Shown here: one piece after another, positions 50,877 to 60,500 of the stretch | Numbering within the stretch: the first letter of the stretch is position 1 | How the letters are laid out: the number at the start of each line of letters is the position of its first letter | Source of the DNA: Chania multitudinisentens RB-25 | GTDB lineage: Bacteria; Pseudomonadota; Gammaproteobacteria; Enterobacterales; Enterobacteriaceae | Length of the DNA: 64,000 nucleotides | Assembly (NCBI RefSeq): GCF_000520015.2 | Contig: NZ_CP007044.2 | Coordinates: forward strand, 3,534,001 to 3,598,000 | Reading direction: 5' to 3' | Position numbers and translations under genes: made by a program | Notes under the pieces: model-generated | Database searches by the model: none | Seen by the model: the letters and a program-made list of their open reading frames with translations, nothing else | Told to the model about the DNA's origin: nothing

Positions 50877-51209
50877 ATGACCGGATTTATGTATTTAACC
50901 ATGGCGATTATCGCCGAAGTCATTGCAACCACAATGTTAAAAGCGTCTGAGGGATTTACTCGCCTATGGCCTTCATTGGTGGTGATTGTGGGCTATGCGG
51001 TGGCATTTTGGGGATTGTCAATCGTAGTTAAAACCATGCCTCTTGGGATTGTTTATGCTATTTGGTCTGGCATGGGCATTGTGCTGGTTTCGGTTGCCGC
51101 AGTATTTATTTATCAGCAAAAATTGGATTTACCTGCCATTTTGGGCATAGGATTAATTATTGCCGGGGTGTTGGTGATTAATTTATTGTCAAAATCGGCG
51201 GTGCATTGA
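50877..51209 (+). CDS. Small multidrug resistance (EmrE-type) transporter
   Basis: 110 residues from the ATG at 50877. Four membrane helices; the essential proton- and drug-binding Glu14 (AIIAEVIATT) and the aromatic residues Tyr60 and Trp63 in GIVYAIWSGMG match EmrE. It exports quaternary ammonium compounds and other cationic drugs in exchange for protons as an antiparallel dimer. Divergent from ydbK. E. coli has no SMR gene here. Guanidinium exporter Gdx is an alternative subtype, but the sequence is closer to the EmrE/Smr group. Confidence 0.93.
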   Translation: MTGFMYLTMAIIAEVIATTMLKASEGFTRLWPSLVVIVGYAVAFWGLSIVVKTMPLGIVYAIWSGMGIVLVSVAAVFIYQQKLDLPAILGIGLIIAGVLVINLLSKSAVH

Positions 51210-51354
51210 TATTACCTTTACCATCCAACGTCTCCGTTGAGCGGTGTAAAAAGAAGCAAATAAATGCGTAATGCTATTTTCATTATTTAACTCTCGGGCT
51301 AAATTAAATAGGCTTGCATCAAAATATCGTAGTGGCGTAGTAGAGGGAAAAATA

Positions 51355-51618
51355 ATGACTATGGCAAAATGCTTGCTTACCGGTGCCGTACTGTTTTTGG
51401 CGGCCTGTGGCAGTAATAACAACGTAGAACCCCCACAAGAAGGCACCAGTGCTAGTATTAACATGATACCGACCAGCGCTCCTTGTGCCAGCGTAGGTGG
51501 GGTAACCACCATTGCCCACAACCTGAATGGCGATACGCTGCGAATGTGTCAGATGCCAAATGGTAAACAGTGCGAAGAGTCCACGTTGGGGCAGGGAGCC
51601 TGCGCCAACGCGGGTTGA
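51355..51618 (+). CDS. ydbJ: DUF333-containing lipoprotein (YdbJ-like)
   Basis: 87 residues from the ATG at 51355, 8 bases after AGAGGG. Type II signal peptide with lipobox LAAC (Cys18). The C-terminal half carries the DUF333 pattern CASVGG...MCQMPNGKQCEE with paired cysteines. Function unknown. In E. coli ydbJ lies beside hslJ between ydbK and ldhA, as here. Confidence 0.85.
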   Translation: MTMAKCLLTGAVLFLAACGSNNNVEPPQEGTSASINMIPTSAPCASVGGVTTIAHNLNGDTLRMCQMPNGKQCEESTLGQGACANAG

Positions 51619-51627
51619 TGCTTTACC

Positions 51628-51644
51628 GGGCCACGGTGTGGCCC
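51628..51644. terminator. Hairpin between convergent ydbJ and hslJ
   Basis: GGGCCAC (51628-51634) pairs with GTGGCCC (51638-51644) around a 3-base loop, 9 bases after the ydbJ stop. No U-tract. Confidence 0.45.
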
Positions 51645-51652
51645 AGCCAGCG

Positions 51653-52090
51653 CTACTGCACCCAGTCTTTCAGGGTATAGACCAATTGATGCCCGCCGCC
51701 GTTCAGGATTAATAGGTGGGCGTTAAGAGAGACGTCTGCGCCATTACTCAATAAAGTACTGATGGTCTGATCCCACTGATTGCGTTGTGGATCGGCACAC
51801 ATCATCCGGGTAGAAGCAAGGTTTTTCACCGTCAGCACGCTGTTTTCCAACTGACCCTGGCCAAAGAAACGGTTACACATGGCTCCTGAAACATGCATTT
51901 TTTCCCCAAATTCAATGCTGGGGATCTGGCCGTTTTGGGGATTAACCAGAATGCCGTCAATGCTTTGCAACACAAAATTGTGATGCAGCAGATCGCTTTC
52001 TGTCACGTTTTTGCTTGGCTGGTTATCTTGGCCGGTTCCACACCCGGCCAACAGTAGAGTGGCAAGTGCAATGGCGATCTGTTTTTTCAT
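51653..52090 (-). CDS. hslJ: Heat-shock lipoprotein HslJ (META domain)
   Basis: 145 residues from the ATG at 52090 (MKKQIAIAL). Lipobox LAGC with Cys17, then a META domain with the conserved IEFGEKMHVSGAMCNRFFGQG and TRMMCADPQ blocks. E. coli HslJ is a heat-inducible outer-membrane lipoprotein implicated in novobiocin resistance. The gene follows ldhA on the same strand with a 50-base gap and is probably co-transcribed with it. Confidence 0.94.
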   Translation of the reverse strand: MKKQIAIALATLLLAGCGTGQDNQPSKNVTESDLLHHNFVLQSIDGILVNPQNGQIPSIEFGEKMHVSGAMCNRFFGQGQLENSVLTVKNLASTRMMCADPQRNQWDQTISTLLSNGADVSLNAHLLILNGGGHQLVYTLKDWVQ

Positions 52091-52140
52091 AATTTGCTCC
52101 AGAGATAAGCTGTGCCAAGGACGGCAGACTCCGCACAGCA

Positions 52141-53133
52141 TCAGGTATTCAGCTGATTCACGCAGTTCTCACCACGTGAAAGCTGGCCGATATTTCTCAG
52201 CGTGGTTTCCGAAATACTGATGAGCGCCTCTTCGGTCAGAAACGCCTGGTGGCCGGTAAACAGCACGTTATGGCAGGCTGAAAGACGGCGGAAAACATCG
52301 TCCTGGATCACGTCGTTGGATTTATCTTCAAAGAACAGGTCGCGCTCGTTTTCATAGACATCCATTCCCAAAGCGCCGATTTTCTGCTGCTTCAAGGCGT
52401 CAATCGCTGCTACAGAGTCAATCAAGGCACCACGGCTGGTGTTAATCACCATCACACCGTTTTTCATCAGGGCAAAAGCGTCGGCATTCAACAGATGATG
52501 GTTTTCCGGCGTGGAGGGGCAGTGCAGAGTGATAACGTCAGATTTGGCATACAGCGTTTTCAGATCGACATATTCAGCCCCCAGCGCCAGCGCGTGCTCA
52601 CTGGGGTAGGGATCGTAAGCCAGCAGTTGCATGCCGAAGCCTTTCAGAATACGCATGGTCGCCACGCCGATCTTGCCGGTGCCAATCACGCCTGCCGTGC
52701 GGTTGTGCATGTTGAAGCCGATCAACCCCTCCAGTGAAAAATTGGCGTCGCGGGTGCGTTGGTAAGCGCGATGAATGCGGCGATTGAGGCACATCATCAT
52801 GCCGACGGCATGTTCTGCGACGGCCTCCGGTGAATAAGCGGGAACGCGTACTACTTTGATGCCCAGCTCTTTGGCAGCATCCAAATCGACATTATTAAAA
52901 CCGGCACAGCGCAGGGCGAGGATTTCAACCCCCAGAGCGGCCAACTCTTCCAGTACGCTGCGGCAACCATCGTCATTCACAAAAATGCACACGGCTTTGC
53001 AACCCGTGGCGGTTTTGGCAGTTTTCTTACTGAGAAGAAAATCGAAAAACTCCAACTCATAACCAAACTGCTGATTCACCAGCTCCAGGTACTTGCGGTC
53101 ATACTGTTTGGTACTGTAAATCGCCATTTTCAT
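52141..53133 (-). CDS. ldhA: Fermentative D-lactate dehydrogenase
   Basis: 330 residues (329 in E. coli). Reduces pyruvate to D-lactate with NADH during fermentation; D-isomer-specific 2-hydroxyacid dehydrogenase family. NAD-binding loop GTGKIG (151-156); catalytic Arg234 (NTSRGALID), Glu263 (ENERD) and His295 (TGHQAF) match the known triad. The ATG follows GGGAGAAACC. Confidence 0.97.
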   Translation of the reverse strand: MKMAIYSTKQYDRKYLELVNQQFGYELEFFDFLLSKKTAKTATGCKAVCIFVNDDGCRSVLEELAALGVEILALRCAGFNNVDLDAAKELGIKVVRVPAYSPEAVAEHAVGMMMCLNRRIHRAYQRTRDANFSLEGLIGFNMHNRTAGVIGTGKIGVATMRILKGFGMQLLAYDPYPSEHALALGAEYVDLKTLYAKSDVITLHCPSTPENHHLLNADAFALMKNGVMVINTSRGALIDSVAAIDALKQQKIGALGMDVYENERDLFFEDKSNDVIQDDVFRRLSACHNVLFTGHQAFLTEEALISISETTLRNIGQLSRGENCVNQLNT

Positions 53134-53476
53134 CGTGGTTTCTCCCGCGTGTTCATCTGTTTAATTTAGCTTATTTTACTAAATTTGACAATGAGTTAGC
53201 TTACGGTTTTGTATCTGGCGCAACCGAATTTACTGCTGTAAATTAGCGTGTTACAACCAGTAATAAACTTACCACGTTGAGAAAACCGTTATATCAACAA
53301 TGTGTGGGTATACTCTTAATAATACGAGTGGCCGCAAGGCACAGATTGCGCGGCCAACTTGCAGTATGGCAGGGATATCACCTTCACCTGCCAGGGTATT
53401 CATGCCATTATTAGCCGTGATTTGGTGGCAGTGGCTCTGTCTTATCCGTGTTTATCAGGAATGAAATCAACACCTA
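53134..53476. other. Divergent ldhA/ydbH intergenic region
   Basis: About 340 bases holding both promoters. No gene or strong operator recognised. TTTAGCTTATTTTACTAAA (53164-53182) is a small imperfect palindrome near the ldhA promoter. Confidence 0.45.
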
Positions 53477-56089
53477 ATGACAAAGAAAGCAAAAGTATTC
53501 ATCGGGGTAGTTGCGGGCATTGCTCTCCTGTTAATCACGTCGTGGCAAACGTTGCCACGTTGGTTGCCTCGCGCGATCGCTCCTTGGTTGCCACCGGGTA
53601 GCCAACTGATACTGCAAGGGCCGGTGCGCTGGCAGCAAGGGGTTTTGCATGTGGTCGGTGTACGTTTCAGTGCCCAAGGGTGTGTTATTGCCGATGCGGG
53701 TGGACTGAGAGTGTCTCAGCAACGTGGCCGTTGGTTATTGAACAGCGAACATTTAACCGTGGACACGGCCTGTTTAACCCGATTGTCTGGCAATGATGCC
53801 AACCATTCCCCGCTAACGCTGGATTGGCTGCAAAGCCAATTGCCGCCGTTTGATCTGAACATCAACCTTTTTACGCTCACTCCATGGCAGTTTTATGCCG
53901 GTAAATTGCAGCTATTGTCCTCGGCGGAGGGCCAGCGGTTGCATTATCAGGGGAAAAACATTACGGCTGATGCGGCGCTGGACGAGCATCAACAGCTGAC
54001 GCTCAACCACTTGCGTATCGTGCCGCCTAACAGTGCGGTGCCGGTGCAACTGAGCGGCAAAATAACCGTACCGCTGGATTTAAGCAGCCTGCCAGCCCAA
54101 GGGGCGGTGCGGGGCGAAATGCAAACGGCCTATCTGGAAAACCCTTTGTTGCTGGATTTGCGCTGGCAACAACGGCAAGGCGTGCTGACGTTAACTGAAA
54201 AAGGTAGCGATCAGCCTTTGGCGACGTTGCCATGGGCAATCACGCCGCAGCAAATTCGTATTGAGCAGGGAGAATGGCGCTGGCCTTATATTGATCAACC
54301 GCTCAGCGGTGGCCTGAGTGTGGCGCTGCACGATTGGAGTAAAGGGCTGGATGAAACCCAAATCAGTGCGCGGCTGAACGTGATTACCGCCGGGCACAAC
54401 GGTAAGGGGAACGCTGTGTTGACTCTGGGGCCGGGTAAAGTCGGGCTAACCAACAGCGATCTTAATTTCCAACTGACCGGTCAGGCGAATCTGGCTAATT
54501 TTTCATTCACAGCTTCTATTCCTGGCGTTATCAACGGCAGCATTTTGAACCCGACCTGGCTATTGCAACCGGGGGCGCTGCTGCGCGCCTGGGGAAAAGT
54601 AACGCCAGAAATGCAGTTGGAAGAGGCGCGTTTGCCGCTGGCCGGTGTGAAAGTGACCACTGCGGGGCTTTCGGGGCGTTTACAAATGATCGTTAACGCC
54701 CGCGATCGTTACTGGGGCCGCTTCCGGTTACATCTGGATGGGCAGGCTCACGCGTTTTGGCCGGATAATGGTCACTGGCAATGGCGTTACTGGGGGAATG
54801 GCACATTACCGCCGTTGCAGGCCGCATGGGATATTGCCGGTAATGGCAGTTGGCAGGATAGCAACATTACTCTCAGCCAACTGTCGACCGGTTTTGATCA
54901 ACTGAAATATGGTTTGGCGACCGTGGTAGCACCGCGTCTGACGCTCAGTCAGCCGCTGGTATGGCAGCGGGGTGCGGATAGGCCACAGTTTAGCGGCAAC
55001 CTGCAACTGGTGGCCGGTAGGGTTAATTTCAGAAACGGCGCTTATCTGCCCCCGACGGTGTTGGGGTTACAGCTGGTGGGTAAAGAACCTAATAATTTTC
55101 AGTGGCGGGGATCGTTGCAGGCTAAGCCGATAGGGCCGATAACCCTGCGTGGCCGTTGGGATGGTGAACGTTTACGCGGTGAAGGCTGGTGGCCAAGGCA
55201 GCCATTGACGGCGTTCCAGCCGTTGCTGCCACCAGGCCTGAAAGTCAAACTGCGTGACGGCCAATTTTATGCTCAATCAGCGTTCTCAGCTGCGCGTAAA
55301 CAGGGTTTTGAAGCCGGTGGTCATTGGGCAGTAAGAAATGGCGGCCTGTGGCTGAGTGATGGTGAAATGAGCGGGGTGGATTTTGTTTTACCTTATCGGC
55401 TGAAAAACCATCTGTGGCAGCTTGGTGCCAAACAACCCGTGATATTGCGTATCAAATTGCTCAGTAATCTGTTTGAGATCCAGAATATTACCGCCGATTT
55501 GCAGGGAACCTATCCTTACAGCGAGGAACAACCGTTAACGCTGAGCAATGTTGGCATGGATATTCTGGATGGGCACATCAGCCTGTCGGCCTTGCGTTTG
55601 CCACAGCATGATGCGGCAGTGTTACGGCTGGATAAAATTGACCTCAGCGCATTGTTTACCGCGCTGAACCCGAAGCAGTTTGCCATGTCCGGGCGGGTGA
55701 GCGGTGAGTTACCCTTATATCTCAACCATCCTAAATGGTTGGTGCGTGATGGTTGGGTCAATAATACGGGCATGTTGACGCTACGGCTGGATAAAGACAT
55801 GGCCGATGCCATTGCCAGTAATAACCTGGCCACCGGTCTGGCTATTGATTGGCTGCGTTATATGGAAATCAACAGTTCAAAGGCGCGGGTTGAGCTTGAT
55901 AACCTGGGGGAGCTGACGCTGAAGGCGCACATTAATGGCGTCAATCCGCAGAAAAACACGCGGCGAGAGATTATCCTTAACTATAGCCATCAGGAAAACG
56001 TGTTTATGCTGTGGCGCAGCTTACGTTTCGGTGACAATTTGCAGGAGTGGCTGGAGCAGGCACTCTCAACATCTGGGGAAGAACCATGA
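53477..56089 (+). CDS. ydbH: AsmA-like envelope lipid-transport protein YdbH
   Basis: 870 residues (879 in E. coli). One N-terminal inner-membrane anchor (VFIGVVAGIALLLITSW) followed by a long periplasmic beta-structure of the AsmA/TamB type. Family blocks include STGFDQLKYG, GVDFVLPYRL, NPKQFAMSG and the C-terminal SLRFGDNLQEWLEQ. In E. coli YdbH acts redundantly with TamB and YhdP in moving phospholipid from inner to outer membrane, needing the small lipoprotein YnbE. Its stop overlaps ynbE (ATGA), and ydbL follows. Confidence 0.94.
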   Translation: MTKKAKVFIGVVAGIALLLITSWQTLPRWLPRAIAPWLPPGSQLILQGPVRWQQGVLHVVGVRFSAQGCVIADAGGLRVSQQRGRWLLNSEHLTVDTACLTRLSGNDANHSPLTLDWLQSQLPPFDLNINLFTLTPWQFYAGKLQLLSSAEGQRLHYQGKNITADAALDEHQQLTLNHLRIVPPNSAVPVQLSGKITVPLDLSSLPAQGAVRGEMQTAYLENPLLLDLRWQQRQGVLTLTEKGSDQPLATLPWAITPQQIRIEQGEWRWPYIDQPLSGGLSVALHDWSKGLDETQISARLNVITAGHNGKGNAVLTLGPGKVGLTNSDLNFQLTGQANLANFSFTASIPGVINGSILNPTWLLQPGALLRAWGKVTPEMQLEEARLPLAGVKVTTAGLSGRLQMIVNARDRYWGRFRLHLDGQAHAFWPDNGHWQWRYWGNGTLPPLQAAWDIAGNGSWQDSNITLSQLSTGFDQLKYGLATVVAPRLTLSQPLVWQRGADRPQFSGNLQLVAGRVNFRNGAYLPPTVLGLQLVGKEPNNFQWRGSLQAKPIGPITLRGRWDGERLRGEGWWPRQPLTAFQPLLPPGLKVKLRDGQFYAQSAFSAARKQGFEAGGHWAVRNGGLWLSDGEMSGVDFVLPYRLKNHLWQLGAKQPVILRIKLLSNLFEIQNITADLQGTYPYSEEQPLTLSNVGMDILDGHISLSALRLPQHDAAVLRLDKIDLSALFTALNPKQFAMSGRVSGELPLYLNHPKWLVRDGWVNNTGMLTLRLDKDMADAIASNNLATGLAIDWLRYMEINSSKARVELDNLGELTLKAHINGVNPQKNTRREIILNYSHQENVFMLWRSLRFGDNLQEWLEQALSTSGEEP

Positions 56090-56283
56090 AGATCACGACC
56101 GGACCGTTACTGGCCGCTATGCTGGGGGCTTTCTTGTTGAGCGGTTGCATACCGCGCATTGAGATCGCAACGCCGAAAGAGCCGCTCACTATTAACATGA
56201 ACGTCAAAATTGAGCATGAGATCCGTATCAAAGTCGATAGGGACGTTGAAAGCCTGCTGAAAAACCAGAGCGGTTTATTCTAG
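56086..56283 (+). CDS. ynbE: YnbE lipoprotein, partner of YdbH
   Basis: 65 residues from the ATG at 56086 that overlaps the ydbH stop. Signal peptide with lipobox LSGC (Cys21); mature part PRIEIATPKEPLTINMN to the VDRDVESLLKN end is typical. It is an outer-membrane lipoprotein that extends the YdbH bridge by beta-strand stacking. Translational coupling to ydbH is expected. Confidence 0.93.
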   Translation: MKITTGPLLAAMLGAFLLSGCIPRIEIATPKEPLTINMNVKIEHEIRIKVDRDVESLLKNQSGLF

Positions 56284-56291
56284 GAGCCGAG

Positions 56292-56615
56292 ATGAAAAAA
56301 CGTTATCTATGGTTGATAAGCGCTGGCTGGTTGTGCAGTGGAATGGTTCAGGCGCTGACGTTGGACGAGGCAAAACGGCAGGGGCGAGTGGGTGAAACCC
56401 TGAGTGGCTATATCGCGCCGGTGAAACAGGATGCCGAAACTCAGGACTTGGTGAAACGCATCAATATGGGGAGAACCGAAAAATACCAGGAAGTGGCGGA
56501 TAACAACCATATCGCTCTTGATGAGGTGGCACGCCTGGCCGGGCAAAAATTGGTAACACGAGCGCCTGCCGGTGAATATGTGCGTGGTATCAACGGCCAG
56601 TGGTTGAAGAAATAA
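56292..56615 (+). CDS. ydbL: YdbL periplasmic protein (DUF1318)
   Basis: 107 residues with a Sec signal peptide ending VQA/LTLDEAKRQGRVGE. DUF1318 pattern YIAPVKQDAE and the C-terminal GEYVRGINGQWLKK are recognisable. It is reported to act as a chaperone for YnbE multimerisation. AGGAGCC precedes the ATG, 8 bases after ynbE. Last gene of ydbH-ynbE-ydbL. Confidence 0.93.
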   Translation: MKKRYLWLISAGWLCSGMVQALTLDEAKRQGRVGETLSGYIAPVKQDAETQDLVKRINMGRTEKYQEVADNNHIALDEVARLAGQKLVTRAPAGEYVRGINGQWLKK

Positions 56616-56641
56616 AAAAACGCGCCATCAGCCTGGCGCGT
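56614..56641 (-). terminator. Terminator between ydbL and azoR
   Basis: Perfect 8-bp stem ACGCGCCA/TGGCGCGT (56620-56641) with a 6-base loop. On the minus strand it is followed by T7, so it is canonical for the azoR transcript; on the plus strand it follows the ydbL stop at once but lacks a U-tract. Confidence 0.7.
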
Positions 56642-56741
56642 AAAGCAACACAGTTATTGGTTATTATTCGGGTAATACGAGTTTTGCAGGGTTGTCTTAC
56701 CAAACACCGGCAGGTGGGCGTGGGGTACACGCCCAGCATGA

Positions 56742-57347
56742 TTAGGCGGCGATCACGTTGGCCAGCGTCGCTTTGGCGTCTTCCTGTGCTTTGGTAGCCA
56801 CATCTGGGCCATAAGCGATACCTTCCGCAAACACGAACTCCACGTCAGTAATGCCGATGAAACCCAGGAACAGGCGCAGGTAAGGCTCGATCAGATCGCT
56901 TGGCGTTCCTTTGTGAATACCGCCGCGGCTGGTCAGGATGATAGCGCGTTTGCCTTTCACCAAGCCTTCTGGGCCATTTTCGGTATAACGGAAGGTCACC
57001 CCAGCGCGCGCGATCAGATCAAAGTAGTTCTTCAACTGGGTGGGGATATTGAAGTTGTACATTGGTGCGGCGATTACGATGGTGTCATTGGCCTGTAATT
57101 CAGCAATCAGTTCATCAGACAGCGCCTGCGCTTCTTTTTGACGCGGCGTCAGCGGCGCATCTGAAGGGCGCAACGCACCAACCAGTTCACCATCCAGCAC
57201 CGGGATTGGCTGTGCTGCCAGATCGCGCAGGGTGATAATATCGTTGTTGTGAGCAGTGGCCCATTGTTCAACAAAGAAATCGGCCAATTGGTTGGACTGG
57301 GAGTAGGTTGCCAGAATGCTTGATTTAAGAACCAATACTTTGCTCAT
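56742..57347 (-). CDS. azoR: FMN-dependent NADH-azoreductase
   Basis: 201 residues, the same length as E. coli AzoR. Flavodoxin-like fold with the FMN phosphate loop SSILATYSQSNQLAD and the MYNFNIPTQLKNYFD and TSRGGIHKG blocks. Reduces azo dyes and quinones with NADH, protecting against thiol-reactive quinone stress. Shine-Dalgarno AAAGGAATTACC. Lies between ydbL and hrpA as in E. coli. Confidence 0.96.
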   Translation of the reverse strand: MSKVLVLKSSILATYSQSNQLADFFVEQWATAHNNDIITLRDLAAQPIPVLDGELVGALRPSDAPLTPRQKEAQALSDELIAELQANDTIVIAAPMYNFNIPTQLKNYFDLIARAGVTFRYTENGPEGLVKGKRAIILTSRGGIHKGTPSDLIEPYLRLFLGFIGITDVEFVFAEGIAYGPDVATKAQEDAKATLANVIAA

Positions 57348-57585
57348 CGGTAATTCCTTTGGTTATGACAGTGACATCAGGGCACAGTGCCCTTTGCATG
57401 AAGTACACTTTATGCATCTTTTTACAAGAGAGATAGTGGAATATTTCGAGACCATTATTCGATTTTATTGAATAAAAAAATTGAGGCTAACTGGATGGAT
57501 TATGGGGAGAAATGCCCTTGTGATATTCTGTGTGCCTGAACCCCTATGCCCTAATAACGCAGCGAAGAAACAAGGAATACTGAAC

Positions 57586-60500
57586 GTGAAATCTCCGCTC
57601 GCGGCATTGTCAGCTCAGTTGGCTGATTTGATGCTCCGTGACCAACAACGCCTGCAACGCCGGTTGCATGGCGCCCGAAAAATTAATAATCCCGCAGCTC
57701 AACAGGCAATTGCCACTGAGATCGGCAGTGATATTGCTTTGGCGTTGCAAAAAGTGCAGGCACGAGCAGCGGCCTGCCCGAAAATTACCTACCCGGAAAG
57801 CCTCCCCGTCAGCCAGAAGAAGCAGGATATTTTCGCGGCAATCCGCGATCACCAAGTGGTGATTGTGGCCGGCGAAACCGGCTCGGGCAAAACCACCCAG
57901 TTGCCGAAGATCTGCCTGGAACTTGGCCGTGGTGTGAAAGGGCTGATCGGCCACACCCAGCCACGCCGCCTGGCGGCACGCAGCGTTGCCAGCCGCATTG
58001 CCGATGAGTTGGCCACTCCATTGGGTAGCAGCGTGGGCTATAAGGTGCGCTTTAACGATCAGGTGGGTGAGAACACGCTGGTCAAACTGATGACCGACGG
58101 CATCCTGCTGGCCGAGATCCAGCAGGATCGGCTATTGATGCAGTACGATACCTTGATCATCGATGAAGCACATGAACGCAGCCTGAACATCGACTTTATT
58201 CTGGGCTATTTGCGGGAACTGCTGCCCAAACGCCCGGATCTGAAAGTGATCATTACCTCAGCGACCATCGATCCACAGCGTTTCTCGCGCCATTTTAATC
58301 ATGCGCCGATTATCGAAGTGTCGGGCCGGACTTATCCGGTTGAAGTGCGTTACCGCCCCGTGGTGGATGATGCCGACGACAGCGAACGTGACCAGCTACA
58401 GGCCATTTTTGATGCGGTAGACGAACTGGGGCGAGAAGGGCCGGGTGACGTGTTGATCTTCATGAGCGGTGAACGTGAAATTCGCGATACGGCCGATGCG
58501 TTGAACAAGTTAAACCTGCCGCATACCGAAGTGCTGCCTTTGTACGCACGCTTGTCGAACAGTGAACAGAATCGGGTATTCCAATCTCATCACGGCCGCC
58601 GTATCGTGCTGGCGACCAACGTGGCAGAAACCTCGCTCACCGTACCGGGGATCAAATATGTGATCGATCCGGGAACGGCGCGCATCAGCCGCTACAGTTT
58701 CCGCACTAAAGTGCAGCGTTTGCCCATCGAGCCGGTTTCACAGGCTTCTGCCAACCAGCGTAAAGGGCGCTGTGGCCGTGTGTCAGATGGTATCTGCATC
58801 CGTTTGTATTCGGAGCAGGATTTCCTGTCACGCCCTGAATTTACCGATCCAGAAATTCTGCGTACCAACCTGGCTTCGGTCATTCTGCAAATGACTTCAT
58901 TAGGGCTGGGGGATATTGCGGCTTTCCCGTTTGTTGAAGCACCGGATAAACGCAATATTCAGGATGGCGTGCGGCTGCTGGAAGAACTGGGAGCGATTAA
59001 AACCGCCGCCAACGGTCATTACCAACTCACTCCACAAGGCCGCCAACTGGCACAGTTGCCGATCGATCCACGCTTGGCGCGCATGGTGCTGGAAGCCCAG
59101 AAAAGCGGTAGTGTGCGTGAAGTGATGATCGTTACTTCCGCCTTGTCGATTCAGGACCCGCGTGAACGGCCGATGGATAAACAGCAGGCTGCCGATGAAA
59201 AGCATCGCCGCTTTGCTGATAAAGATTCCGATTTTATGGCGTTCGTCAATCTGTGGGATTACCTGAAAGAGCAGCAGAAGGAGCACTCATCCAGCCAGTT
59301 CCGCCGCCTGTGTCGCCAGGATTTCCTGAACTATCTGCGTGTGCGTGAGTGGCAGGATATTTATACCCAACTGCGCCAGGTGGTGAAAGAGCTGGGCCTG
59401 CCGGTCAACAGTGTGCCTTCTGACTACCGCAGTATACACACTGCGTTGCTGACTGGTTTGCTGTCTCATATCGGCCAAAAAGATACTGAAAAACAAGAAT
59501 TCAGCGGGGCGCGCAATGCCCGATTTTCCATTTTTCCCGGTTCAGGCTTGTTCAAGAAGCCACCGAAATGGACGATGGTGGCTGAACTGGTGGAAACCAG
59601 CCGCTTGTGGGGGCGTATTGCCGCGCGTATTGAGCCGGAATGGATCGAACCGCTGGCGCAGCATTTGGTAAAACACCATTACAGCGAACCGCACTGGTCA
59701 AAATCCCAGGGGGCGGTGATGGCCAGCGAGAAAGTCACGTTGTTCGGTTTGCCGATCGTGGTTGCCCGCCCGGTGAATTACAGCACCCTCGATCCGCTGT
59801 TGTGCCGCGAGTTGTTTATCCGCCATGCGTTGGTGGAAGGTGACTGGCAAACGCGCCATGCCTTCTTTGCCGCTAACCTGAAACTACGCGCCGAAGTAGA
59901 AGAGCTGGAACACAAATCGCGCCGCCGCGATATTCTGGTGGACGATGAAACGCTATTTAGCTTCTATGACCAGCGTATTCCCAATGATGTGGTTTCTGGG
60001 CGGCATTTCGATAGCTGGTGGAAAACGGCGGCCAAGCAAAAACCTGATTTACTCAACTTCGAAAAGGTGATGTTGATCAAGGAGGGAGCCAACCAGGTTA
60101 GCGCGCTGGATTATCCGAATACTTGGCATCAGGGCAATCTCAAGCTGCGCCTGACCTATCAGTTTGAGCCAGGAACCGATGCGGATGGGGTGACGGTGCA
60201 TATTCCGTTGCCGATCCTCAATCAGGTAGAAGGGGCGGGGTTTGAGTGGCAAATCCCCGGTATCCGCCGTGAACTGATTATTGCTTTGATTAAATCGTTG
60301 CCAAAGCCGGTACGCCGTAATTTTGTGCCCGCACCCAATTACGCTGAGGCTTTCCTTGGCCGCGCAACGGCGCTGGAAATGCCATTGTTGGACTCACTGG
60401 AGCGCGAGTTACGTCGCATGACTGGCGTGACGGTGTCACGTGATAATTGGCAATGGGATCAGGTGCCCGATCATCTGAAAATGACTTTCCGCGTAGTGGG

